This document shows positions 55,750 to 63,009 of a stretch of DNA of 63,009 nt, piece by piece. A model generated the notes under the pieces. That model searched no databases and was not told where the DNA came from. It worked only from the letters and a program-made list of their open reading frames with translations. The DNA is from Granulicella sp. (GTDB taxonomy: Bacteria; Acidobacteriota; Terriglobia; Terriglobales; Acidobacteriaceae): assembly GCA_027365345.1 (NCBI GenBank), contig DAHXNO010000027.1:1-63009 (forward strand). Direction: 5' to 3'. Numbering within the stretch: the stretch's first letter is position 1; each line of letters begins with the position of its first letter. A program made the position numbers and the translations under genes.

Positions 55750-56627
55750 GGAGCCTCCTCACCACTCCGGCTCGGCTGGCCGGTACCGCTACGATCCAGC
55801 ACAACCACATTGCCCTGAGCCCGCAAGCTGTTCAGCCAGTCATCCAGTAACTTGGAGACCTGCTGCTCCAGCAGCACCTGCTGGATGCGGGTGGCAATAT
55901 CCTTCAGCGGCGGCGGCGTCACCTTCAACGCTGCATATTGTGGCAGCATCGTCTTCTCGTAGTACTGCCGAATCTGGGGCTGCGAAATCATAATCCCCGT
56001 CCGGAAGCGCAACTCGATAAATGCCAGAACCTCCAACCGCTGACGCCACATGCTGACCAAGCTCTCTGCAGTGAAGCCTTCCGTTGCCAGAAACCTGTCC
56101 CAACCTTCCTTGGTATCGCAACGATATGCCTTGCAGACTGGAATGGACTCGCGCAACTCATCCAGATCCTGCGCCGCAGCCTTCTGGGTAATCTCATCTC
56201 CTTGCTGCAATTGCATCTGCTGAAGGATCAGATCCCGATTGATCAGACGCTCGATAGCCGCGTTGCGGTCAAACGCTCCGCTCGATTCCCCGTAGGGCAA
56301 CAGGGCTGCAAACCTGCGCTCCAGGTCTACATCGCTGTCCAGAATCAATTGGCCGTTCACAATCGCCACCACACGATCCACCTCCAAGCCCTCTACAGGT
56401 GGCATCTCTGGCAGTTTGGGAAGCACGATACGCGAAGCCGGCGAATCCGAGTGAGCCACGGACGGCTTCGAGACTGCCGGCGGAACCTTCGCAGATGAAC
56501 TCTGCGCAAGCGCACCACCCGATGCCAGCGCAGCCGCAAGAGCCACTGCCCACAGGACGCTCAGCAACTGCTGAGCGCTGTCATGCCGCCTCTGCCTGCC
56601 GCCGGGTTGTCGCGCCTGTCGCATCAT
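55746..56627 (-). CDS. SurA-like periplasmic chaperone without PPIase domain
   Basis: A 293-residue exported protein. After a signal peptide (WAVALAAALASGGALAQ) and a Pro/Ser spacer, a SurA N-terminal domain is clear: VDRVVAIVNGQLILDSDVDLE near 85-105, then RNAAIERLINRDLILQQMQ, and the C-terminal helix LEQQVSKLLDDWLNSLRAQGNVVVLD. No parvulin PPIase domain lies between. It should bind unfolded outer-membrane proteins and pass them to the Omp85 machine encoded three bases upstream. Start ATG 56627 or 56624; ribosome site weak, coupling to the upstream gene likely. Confidence 0.85.
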   Translation of the reverse strand: MMRQARQPGGRQRRHDSAQQLLSVLWAVALAAALASGGALAQSSSAKVPPAVSKPSVAHSDSPASRIVLPKLPEMPPVEGLEVDRVVAIVNGQLILDSDVDLERRFAALLPYGESSGAFDRNAAIERLINRDLILQQMQLQQGDEITQKAAAQDLDELRESIPVCKAYRCDTKEGWDRFLATEGFTAESLVSMWRQRLEVLAFIELRFRTGIMISQPQIRQYYEKTMLPQYAALKVTPPPLKDIATRIQQVLLEQQVSKLLDDWLNSLRAQGNVVVLDRSGTGQPSRSGEEAP

Positions 56628-56630
56628 CGC

Positions 56631-59600
56631 TTAGAAGGCCTGTCCGATACTGAAAAAGAAGTTGAAGTGGCTTGCCTGGCCAACGTACGGCGGAACACCC
56701 GTGAAGTCGTCGAAGACCGGGTAGATCGGCGGATCGAGGTTATAGCTGAAGTCTAGCCGGATGGGCCCCACGGGTGTTGCATAGCGCAACCCAACGCCGA
56801 TCGCATGAGAGTAATAGTTGAAGTTGCAACTCCCTACGGCATTGGACGCCACACCACCGGCCGCAGCCAGCGGACCGGCCAGATTTCTACACGCCGTCCT
56901 GTCCGGCTGGTGGAAGTGCTCGATGCTCTTGAACATCTCTCCGGGGTACTCAAACGCATTGCCCATGTCATGAAAGATCACAAAGGAGATGCTGTTGCCC
57001 ACCAGGGGAAGGGTTGAAGGCGGCATGCGCAGCTCAAAGGTATTCACCACCGCGCCCGATCCACCTACGGGATAGCCCGTGGTAAAGTCGCGCGGGCCAC
57101 CGTCGTTCAGACCAAATCCGCGATGAGAATACGTTCCGCCCACATACAGCCGCTCCGGCAGGGGCACCGCATCGCAGGTCGGGTTTTCCTGCAGCAAGGC
57201 TCCCGCGCACGCCGTGGAGACAACCCCTATCTGCTGTCCCGCGTTGAATGCATTCGGATTTGGCCCCCAGGATTTTTGGAAGGCGATGCGCAGATTGCGC
57301 GCAAACACATATCCCTTGCCCAGCTTGTAATACGAAGACTCGGTGCCATCCAACGAATTGAAGTTGGCCTCTGATCCAAACTTCGAGGTGGCCAAAAACT
57401 CCTGCAGTGAGAAGAAGTGTCCCTTCGTCGCGTTCAGCGGACCTGGATCGCGCGTGTCATGGATCCAGGTTATCTGCGGTCCACCTACGATTACAGGCTC
57501 GGAGAGCAGCGGGATCAGATCGGGCGTGATCTCCAGTGAGTTTGGATTCACAGACACGCGCCGGTACTCAAAGTCATAGATCAATGTGTCGGCGCGCTTC
57601 ACCTTCTGCGTTAGACGAAGGTCGCCCTGCAGCGTCGACGAGGCAAAGGTAGTAATGTCCTGAATGTTGGAATAGCCGCCAGAAATGGATCCAGTGAGAC
57701 TCGGTTTGCCAAACAATTCGGGCACATTGAAGGTCAGCGACGCAATCTCCTCCAGCAGTCCGTAGTCTGTGTGCAATGTCAGCGAATCCTCCGTGCCCCG
57801 CAGATTGATCCTCGCCACATCCAGCGACACCCGCGGGCTCACCCCAGCCTTGCCGTTCTGTGCCGCCGTCGTGGATCCCTTGGGCAGACCTGTCACTACC
57901 CCGGGCGTACCCGTCTGCGCCTCGAAGCCAAAGCCGTACGTAACATCCCAGCGCTTAGCCTCCGTCACCTGCACCAGCACATTCTTCTCCGGCGAGTTCC
58001 CCATTGGGTCTTGCACCACGACGTTGACCTCGCTGAACAGAGCCATGTTGTACAGGTTCCGTTGCGTTTCGAGCAGCGCCGCCTGATCCAGCGGGTCGCC
58101 CGCATGCACTCGAATCTGGCTCTCCACGTCCTTGGGCCGTGTATGCACAATCCCGGAGAGAAGAACATCCTGAACCTTCACCTGCTGCCCCTCGTTCACC
58201 TGGATCTCCACGTCAGTGCGCAGTGGATTCGACTTCTCCACACTCTGCGTTATCTCTACGCGCGCATGTTCAAAGCCGTGCGCCAGATAGTAGCTCAGGA
58301 TCGCGTCACGATCGTTGGACAGCGTATTCAGCGAGAAGGGTTGACCTGTCCTGGAGTTCAGCATCGCCGCTACCGTCGGCCGGAACGCGCCCTCCACTCC
58401 GGTCAACTCCACCTTGCCGAACTTTTGCTGCGGTCCCTCATATACCGTGAAAAGCACCTGAAGTTCCGACACCTTCAGCGGCTTTCCGCCCGGCCCGGTG
58501 TTGATCGTCTTCACCGTCGGCGTCACCTTGACGTGGCTGAATCCATTAGCTTGATAAACGGCCTCGATCGAACTCACATCCTCCGCCACGAGTTGCGTGC
58601 TGTATTGCCCGCTGCGCTGGTACGCGTCGGACTTCTTCACTCGTAACAGGCCTTCCAGAGTGCTGCGATCAAAGTACTTGTTTCCGCGGATGGTCACCCG
58701 AGTCACCTTGTGTTTGCGGCCGGTCTGTACGCTATACACCACCTTCACGTCTCTGCTTCCGCTGCCCAGCAGCTCCACCTTGGCCGTCACATTGAAATAT
58801 CCCTTCTGCTGCAGATAGTCCTTGATGTTGTACATCCCTTCATTGAGCAGATCGCGGTCTACCGCTCCCTCTTCATACACCGGAACAAGCGACTTGATGC
58901 GCGCACGGGAGAGCTTCACCCCGTCCACTACCACCTTCACCCGCGGCCCTTGATTGGCCGCAAAGTCATAGTCCACCTGGTGTGTGGGAGGGGTATACGT
59001 CGAGCGCTGCAGGCTTATCGTTCCCTCCAGGCGGTCCTCATCCTGATAGAAGGAGCGCACCCCGGAGAGCGCATGGCTCACCGTATCGCGCGTCACCTTC
59101 AAGATGCAGCTCCTGTGAAAGGTGGTGTCCCAGATCGTTGTAAACCGGCCGCAATCAAGATGCCCCTTCTTTCGAAACGTGTGTAGATTGATCCCCGGGT
59201 CAGGACCACCCACAGTAACCGCTCCGATATGCGCCTGCGGTCCGGTGCGCACCGTAAACGTAACGTTCACCTGGTGCGCCACATAGTCCACGTTGGTCGC
59301 CATGGCCACCACCGGAACAAAAAATCCATTCTCGGCCAGCGCCTCCTTCAACGCCTCCACCGCGGTCGCCAACTCCCCATCGGCAAACGGCGCGCCTGGG
59401 TCCAGCCGGGTTGAAAACTCCAGCAGTGACGCCAGCCGGCTATCATTCACCCCCGCGATCGTCACACGGCCCACGAAGTAGCGCGGCTGGCCGTCATAGA
59501 CAAGGATCACGCCTGTTCCGGACTCCACCAGATGAACACTCATATCCACATACAATCCGGTAGCAAACAGCCTTCGCTCGTCGGCGCGCACCTTGCTCGG

Positions 59601-59951
59601 ATCCAGCGGCTGCCCCGCCCTCTGCTTCAGTTGAGAGAAGATCTCATCTCCGGCAGGAAACGTGACGCCCGCAAACTTCACAGCCGTCACCCTCGCACCG
59701 GCTTTGGACCACAGACTCACGTGCAGCGCCGGCAGCGCATGCTGCACGCTTTGCCCAACGGGAGCCGCGCTCGAAGAAGATGTCGAAGCGTTTCCCAACC
59801 TCGCCGCGAATATCAGCGCCAGCGCCAGCGCCCAATGCCTCGTCCGCCGGTCGCGGGTGGAGCGCAAGAGTCCCCATAGCCCCCCAACCTCCGGTAGGCG
59901 CGCGGGACGTCGCTTGATCTCGCGCTCACTCAACCACTCGCTCCGCGTCAA
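56631..59951 (-). CDS. bamA: Omp85 outer-membrane assembly protein with about seven POTRA repeats
   Basis: An Omp85 protein of about 1106 residues. An N-terminal signal (HWALALALIFAARLGNA) precedes roughly seven POTRA-like units between residues 70 and 680, each ending in a strand such as FVGRVTIAGVN, VTRVTIRGNKYFD, FGKVELTGVEG or VKVQDVLLSG. The C-terminal barrel (about 690-1106) has the Omp85 lid motif in GTYSHRGFGLNDGG and ends in aromatic FNFFFSIGQAF. BamA usually has five POTRA and about 800 residues; this is longer. The start is uncertain: TTG at 59951 (GAGGAAGG five bases ahead), TTG 59867 right before the signal, or TTG at 60035. Function: insertion of beta-barrels; TamA is possible since tamB is in the same operon. 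Confidence 0.9.
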   Translation of the reverse strand: MTRSEWLSEREIKRRPARLPEVGGLWGLLRSTRDRRTRHWALALALIFAARLGNASTSSSSAAPVGQSVQHALPALHVSLWSKAGARVTAVKFAGVTFPAGDEIFSQLKQRAGQPLDPSKVRADERRLFATGLYVDMSVHLVESGTGVILVYDGQPRYFVGRVTIAGVNDSRLASLLEFSTRLDPGAPFADGELATAVEALKEALAENGFFVPVVAMATNVDYVAHQVNVTFTVRTGPQAHIGAVTVGGPDPGINLHTFRKKGHLDCGRFTTIWDTTFHRSCILKVTRDTVSHALSGVRSFYQDEDRLEGTISLQRSTYTPPTHQVDYDFAANQGPRVKVVVDGVKLSRARIKSLVPVYEEGAVDRDLLNEGMYNIKDYLQQKGYFNVTAKVELLGSGSRDVKVVYSVQTGRKHKVTRVTIRGNKYFDRSTLEGLLRVKKSDAYQRSGQYSTQLVAEDVSSIEAVYQANGFSHVKVTPTVKTINTGPGGKPLKVSELQVLFTVYEGPQQKFGKVELTGVEGAFRPTVAAMLNSRTGQPFSLNTLSNDRDAILSYYLAHGFEHARVEITQSVEKSNPLRTDVEIQVNEGQQVKVQDVLLSGIVHTRPKDVESQIRVHAGDPLDQAALLETQRNLYNMALFSEVNVVVQDPMGNSPEKNVLVQVTEAKRWDVTYGFGFEAQTGTPGVVTGLPKGSTTAAQNGKAGVSPRVSLDVARINLRGTEDSLTLHTDYGLLEEIASLTFNVPELFGKPSLTGSISGGYSNIQDITTFASSTLQGDLRLTQKVKRADTLIYDFEYRRVSVNPNSLEITPDLIPLLSEPVIVGGPQITWIHDTRDPGPLNATKGHFFSLQEFLATSKFGSEANFNSLDGTESSYYKLGKGYVFARNLRIAFQKSWGPNPNAFNAGQQIGVVSTACAGALLQENPTCDAVPLPERLYVGGTYSHRGFGLNDGGPRDFTTGYPVGGSGAVVNTFELRMPPSTLPLVGNSISFVIFHDMGNAFEYPGEMFKSIEHFHQPDRTACRNLAGPLAAAGGVASNAVGSCNFNYYSHAIGVGLRYATPVGPIRLDFSYNLDPPIYPVFDDFTGVPPYVGQASHFNFFFSIGQAF

Positions 59952-60153
59952 CGCGGCCTTCCTCTCAACCCTCAAAATCGAATGCCGCCGGCCAATCGTC
60001 TGCGATGCTCCCTCCTGCGGCAGCCTGTAACGCAAAGCGGCAAAAGCACTCCCTTTCCAGGATCCAGGATCGTCTTCATTTTACAGTTGCCATCCTGCAG
60101 AAATGGAGCCGCTCAGGCGTTTCCAGGAGCCGATGCAGATCCCTCCGCGAACG

Positions 60154-60159
60154 TATACT
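60154..60159 (+). promoter_or_regulatory. -10 box TATACT close to start codon
   Basis: TATACT ends eight bases before the ATG at 60168; transcription would begin at or within two bases of the start codon. No -35 hexamer is evident and no ribosome site lies between. Confidence 0.45.
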
Positions 60160-60167
60160 TCACCTAT

Positions 60168-61427
60168 ATGCCCGCGTCATCCTCCCTCTCCGGCATCCTC
60201 GGCGCAAACCCGCTCCCAAACCCCAATCCAGAGGTGAATTCAAAGACGAATCCGGAGACTTGTGCGGCCAACCCAGGTTCCCGTTCCGCAGGTATCATCT
60301 CGGACCACGAGCGTTACTCGCGCCAGGTTCTCTTCTCTGGCATCGGCGAAACCGGCCAGCAGCTACTGGGACGCGCCCACGTGGCCATCGTCGGCGTAGG
60401 AGCCACAGGAGCCGCCACCGCCAGTCTGCTCGCGCGAGCCGGCGTCGGACACCTCACCCTCATCGATCGGGATTTCGTGGAGCCATCCAACCTCCAACGA
60501 CAGATGCTCTTCGATGAACAGGACGCCCAGGCCGCTCTGCCCAAAGCTGAAGCCGCCCGTCGGCATCTGGCCCGCATCAACTCCAGCGTCCAGATCACGG
60601 CGCATATCGCAGACCTGGTCCCACAAAATGCCCCCCAGATCCTGGCTGCCGATCTCGTTCTCGACTGCACCGACAACTTCGAGACTCGCTACCTGATCAA
60701 CGACCTCTGCGTTCGCGACGGCCGTCCCTGGATCTATGCCGCCGCCGTGGGCGCCTACGCGGCCACAATGAACATTCTGCCGAAACCAGCCGCCCAGGAT
60801 CGGCTGGACGACACTGAAAGCAACAGAGCAGAACGCGGCCGAGCTGAACAACCCTGCGCACCGCCCGCTGCCCATCCAACCGCTTGTCTGGCCTGCATCT
60901 TCCCGTCGGCGCCCTCCGGCAACATCGAGACCTGTGACACAGCCGGCATCCTTTCCACAGCCGTCAACCTGGCCGCATCCATCCAGGCGACGGAAGCCCT
61001 TAAGTATCTCACCCATCAGCCTCACCTGATTCGCCGCTCTCTGCTCTCCTTCGATCTATGGACCCCTAACCCACAGGGGACACTGTCTCGCTCTGAGATC
61101 TCCACCGGTGTCCCCCGCCCTGGGTGCGATGTATGCGACCGGCGCAACTTCCGCGCACTCTCCGGTGAACAGCGTCCCCATATCACCCTGTGCGGACGCA
61201 ACTCGGTACAGATCCATCAGCATCAACACCCAATCGACCTCACCGGGCTCAAGAGCCGACTGGAGCGACTGGGAGAGATTCGCGATACCCGCGCCAACGG
61301 GCTACTCCTTCGCTTCGCCTACGGCACCTACACTCTCACTGTCTTCCCAGATGGCCGGGCCCTGATTCAGGGCACCACGGATGTCGCGCTGGCCCGCTCC
61401 CTCTACGCTCGATTCCTTGGCAGCTAA
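60168..61427 (+). CDS. ThiF/MoeB/HesA-family E1-like adenylyltransferase
   Basis: A 419-residue E1-like enzyme. The nucleotide-binding part has RYSRQVLFSGIGETGQQLL, IVGVGATGAATASLLARAGVG, LIDRDFVEPSNLQRQ and DCTDNFETRYLINDLC. The zinc CxxC pairs are CLAC near residue 243 and CDVC near 321; CDTAGIL follows the first pair, as in MoeB. About 90 C-terminal residues (LCGRNSVQIHQHQ to LTVFPDGRALIQGTTDVALAR) add a small domain seen in some stand-alone MoeB-like enzymes. It activates the C-terminal glycine of a sulfur-carrier protein (ThiS/MoaD type), but none is in the window. Start at 60168 is supported by the TATACT box; a frame to 59982 lies antisense to the Omp85 start. Confidence 0.88.
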   Translation: MPASSSLSGILGANPLPNPNPEVNSKTNPETCAANPGSRSAGIISDHERYSRQVLFSGIGETGQQLLGRAHVAIVGVGATGAATASLLARAGVGHLTLIDRDFVEPSNLQRQMLFDEQDAQAALPKAEAARRHLARINSSVQITAHIADLVPQNAPQILAADLVLDCTDNFETRYLINDLCVRDGRPWIYAAAVGAYAATMNILPKPAAQDRLDDTESNRAERGRAEQPCAPPAAHPTACLACIFPSAPSGNIETCDTAGILSTAVNLAASIQATEALKYLTHQPHLIRRSLLSFDLWTPNPQGTLSRSEISTGVPRPGCDVCDRRNFRALSGEQRPHITLCGRNSVQIHQHQHPIDLTGLKSRLERLGEIRDTRANGLLLRFAYGTYTLTVFPDGRALIQGTTDVALARSLYARFLGS

Positions 61428-61670
61428 ACTTGAGATTGGCAGCGGAAATCAAACCATTTCGCTCCCCGGATACAAACGGCATCCCCTGCAAAATCCGCCT
61501 CGTACCCAGCTTTCCGGCTTCTTCTGGAACCGGGGACAACCCTGTGGATAGTTTGCTCCGTCCAACGCTTCTGAAGCCTTAAGTCAGCGCGGAGAGTTAC
61601 AGTTACAGTAGTATCCCTGCGCCGTTCAATCAACCGGCCGTATCGGGCCAGGAACGGACAGACCTTATCT

Positions 61671-62333
61671 ATGGAACTTCAAGGCCTACCACGAATGCAG
61701 ACGGAACAAAACCCCGGCTTGTTCAAGCGGAATGCCCCAATCGCCGGAGAAGCCGATGCCATTGAGCGCGCCAAAAATGGCGACCCTGATGCCTTTGCGC
61801 GACTCTACGCTCTCCACAAGCGGCGCGTCTATACGCTCTGCCTGCGCATGCTCAGCAACGTCTCCGAGGCTGAAGACATGACCCAGGAGGCCTTTCTCCA
61901 TCTCTTCCGAAAGCTGCACAGCTTCCGTGGCGAGAGCGCCTTCTCCACTTGGTTGCATCGCCTCACCGTCAACCTGGTTCTAATGCATCTGCGCAAGAAG
62001 GACCTCCAACTCGTCTCGCTGGAGGAGACCATCAACCCTTCTGAGGAGGATGCACCCAAACGTGACTTCGGCTCCCGTGACGCCCAGCTCTCCGGCTCCG
62101 TGGACCGTGTGACGCTGGAACGCGCTGTCGCCATGCTCCCTCCCGGATACCGCATGGTCTTCGTGCTTCATGACGTGGAAGGCTTCGAGCATAATGAGAT
62201 CGCCACCATGCTGGAGTGCTCCACAGGCAACAGCAAGTCCCAACTCCACAAGGCCCGCCTGCGGCTGCGCGAACTACTGCGCGAACCTCAGAACTTGCAG
62301 CCTGAAAACCGGAAGATGGAGACACCGCGATGA
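61671..62333 (+). CDS. ECF-type RNA polymerase sigma factor
   Basis: A 220-residue sigma-70 factor with region 2 ([59 protein letters not shown]) and region 4 ([51 protein letters not shown]). No region 1.1 or 3, hence ECF class. A 40-residue linker with acid residues separates the regions. Start ATG 61671 or 61695. It overlaps the next small gene by four bases (ATGA), so its partner is probably a regulator. Acidobacterial ECF factors of this type often respond to envelope stress, but the trigger cannot be read. Confidence 0.94.
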   Translation: MELQGLPRMQTEQNPGLFKRNAPIAGEADAIERAKNGDPDAFARLYALHKRRVYTLCLRMLSNVSEAEDMTQEAFLHLFRKLHSFRGESAFSTWLHRLTVNLVLMHLRKKDLQLVSLEETINPSEEDAPKRDFGSRDAQLSGSVDRVTLERAVAMLPPGYRMVFVLHDVEGFEHNEIATMLECSTGNSKSQLHKARLRLRELLREPQNLQPENRKMETPR

Positions 62334-62617
62334 AGGACCTCGCCTCAATCAACCTCGACAACATGACGCCTGCCGAGTTTGAAGAGTACCTCCCGGAACT
62401 TTTTGAAGCCTGCGGCGGCTCAATCAGCTCCGACCCTCGCTTCGCCAACTTCTTCCAGGAGCACCCAAACTGCGCCGCCTTGGTGCGCGACCTGGAGACG
62501 ATAGCCGAGCAGGCCAAGAGCCTCTTCGAACCCGTTGGCGATCCCAGCGACGCTGTCTGGACCAACATCGCCAGCAAGCTCAAGGACGAGAACGTCGGCA
62601 ACAACGAGGACCAATAA
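62330..62617 (+). CDS. Small acidic partner of the ECF sigma factor
   Basis: A 95-residue acidic, mostly helical protein, coupled to the sigma factor by an ATGA overlap. It lacks the HxxxCxxC zinc motif of classical anti-sigma factors and has no transmembrane helix; its two Cys are in EACGGS and PNCAALV. Segments [14 protein letters not shown] and [16 protein letters not shown] and [14 protein letters not shown] look like a conserved helical module. By position it is a candidate anti-sigma factor or co-regulator; function is inferred only. Confidence 0.75.
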   Translation: MKDLASINLDNMTPAEFEEYLPELFEACGGSISSDPRFANFFQEHPNCAALVRDLETIAEQAKSLFEPVGDPSDAVWTNIASKLKDENVGNNEDQ

Positions 62618-62923
62618 AGCAATCTCCCTGTCGGTGTTGCGCGCAGCCCCGGCGTTTAGGGGGGATTCCCCCATCGGGCCGGGCCGCCGGCCACAAGAAA
62701 ATTACGATAGAGCCACGGTCCTCGCAGTGTCATGCCGAACCTCCACACGAATGCGCGATTTGGCCAGGAGGGATGCCGCAGCACAACCCTTCCAGAAAAT
62801 CCGTCAAACGGATGCGTGCTCTTGCCGGCTGAATTGACCGATGGAGAATCTCACAATTCCAGCCAAAACAAAAGAAAACACCCGTTCCACTGCGGCTGCC
62901 ATCAGCATGGCCGAGTCAGGCTC
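62618..62923. other. Region after the sigma-factor operon
   Basis: About 300 bases with GC-rich inverted stretches (for example GGGGGG...CCCCC near 62660-62673, then GGCCGGGCCGCCGGCC) that may end the transcript but lack a T run. No gene recognised. Confidence 0.4.
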
Positions 62924-63009
62924 TTAGACCTTGATGGACCAGCCGAGTTGCTCCAGCTCGCGCTCGATCGTGGCTAGAGCCAACTCCAGAGCGCTGCGGC
63001 GGTGAGGGT
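62924..63009 (-). CDS. C-terminal end of a gene cut by the window edge
   Basis: An open minus-strand frame enters from the right edge and ends with the stop at 62924. The 27 visible residues end in ALATIERELEQLGWSIKV. Codons are GC-ended as in real genes, which supports coding. Too short to name a family; the start lies beyond 63009. Confidence 0.4.
   Translation of the reverse strand, partial: PHRRSALELALATIERELEQLGWSIKV

Overview
The window reads as chromosomal DNA of a GC-rich, diderm, aerobic soil-type acidobacterium (Terriglobia/Acidobacteriaceae-like; genus not determinable by eye). The clues are a 1199-residue TonB-dependent receptor with an N-terminal carboxypeptidase-regulatory-like domain, several secreted GH3 and GH28 enzymes, a Tat-exported pectinase, a BamA/SurA-like/TamB outer-membrane operon and dense, nearly overlapping operons. 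I see no rRNA, tRNA, CRISPR array, intact insertion sequence or phage gene.

Layout. (1) 1-6417: an ABC ATPase plus an ABC permease/M1 aminopeptidase fusion on the minus strand, flanked by gene debris: a truncated pectinesterase tail (85-438) and the C-terminal tail of a family 2 glycosyltransferase (about 5703-6152). (2) 6418-21976: a pectin/plant-polysaccharide utilisation locus with a GH3 glucosidase carrying a PA14-like insert, a TonB receptor, a TPR protein, a Tat-exported GH28, a secreted polygalacturonase-pectin methylesterase fusion and a second GH3. (3) 22012-31403: a membrane-anchored YqgE/AlgH protein, a translationally coupled MarR-ClC pair, an ABC-2 exporter, guaB, a secreted esterase and a GNAT protein. 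(4) 31435-38409: a minus-strand run lacI, ylxP (DUF503), rbfA, nrnA, PMT-like glycosyltransferase, with a clear inverted-repeat operator candidate ahead of lacI, and a divergent M24 peptidase. (5) 38458-47044: two small membrane proteins, then a type IV pilus/type II secretion-like locus (gspF, gspE, pilM, pilN, pilO, PilP/GspC-like, unusual pseudopilin). (6) 47331-51289: small proteins, an A-type Fe-S carrier, pheA and a UbiA-family prenyltransferase. (7) 51409-60035: tamB, a SurA-like chaperone and a long Omp85 protein with about seven POTRA repeats. (8) 60168-63009: a ThiF/MoeB-like E1 enzyme, an ECF sigma factor with a small overlapping partner, and the tail of a minus-strand gene cut by the window edge.

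How it fits together. In the pectin locus the fusion enzyme would de-esterify and cut homogalacturonan outside the cell or in the periplasm, the other GH28 and the GH3 enzymes would trim oligomers, and the receptor would import them. The envelope operon (Omp85, chaperone, TamB) would place such receptors in the outer membrane. No single wholly new system is proven. The most interesting leads are the PG-PME fusion with its broken paralogous tail, the seven-POTRA Omp85, a pseudopilin without Glu5, the lacI operator ahead of RNA-maintenance genes, the sigma/partner pair without a zinc-finger anti-sigma, and several apparently leaderless starts preceded by TANNNT boxes.
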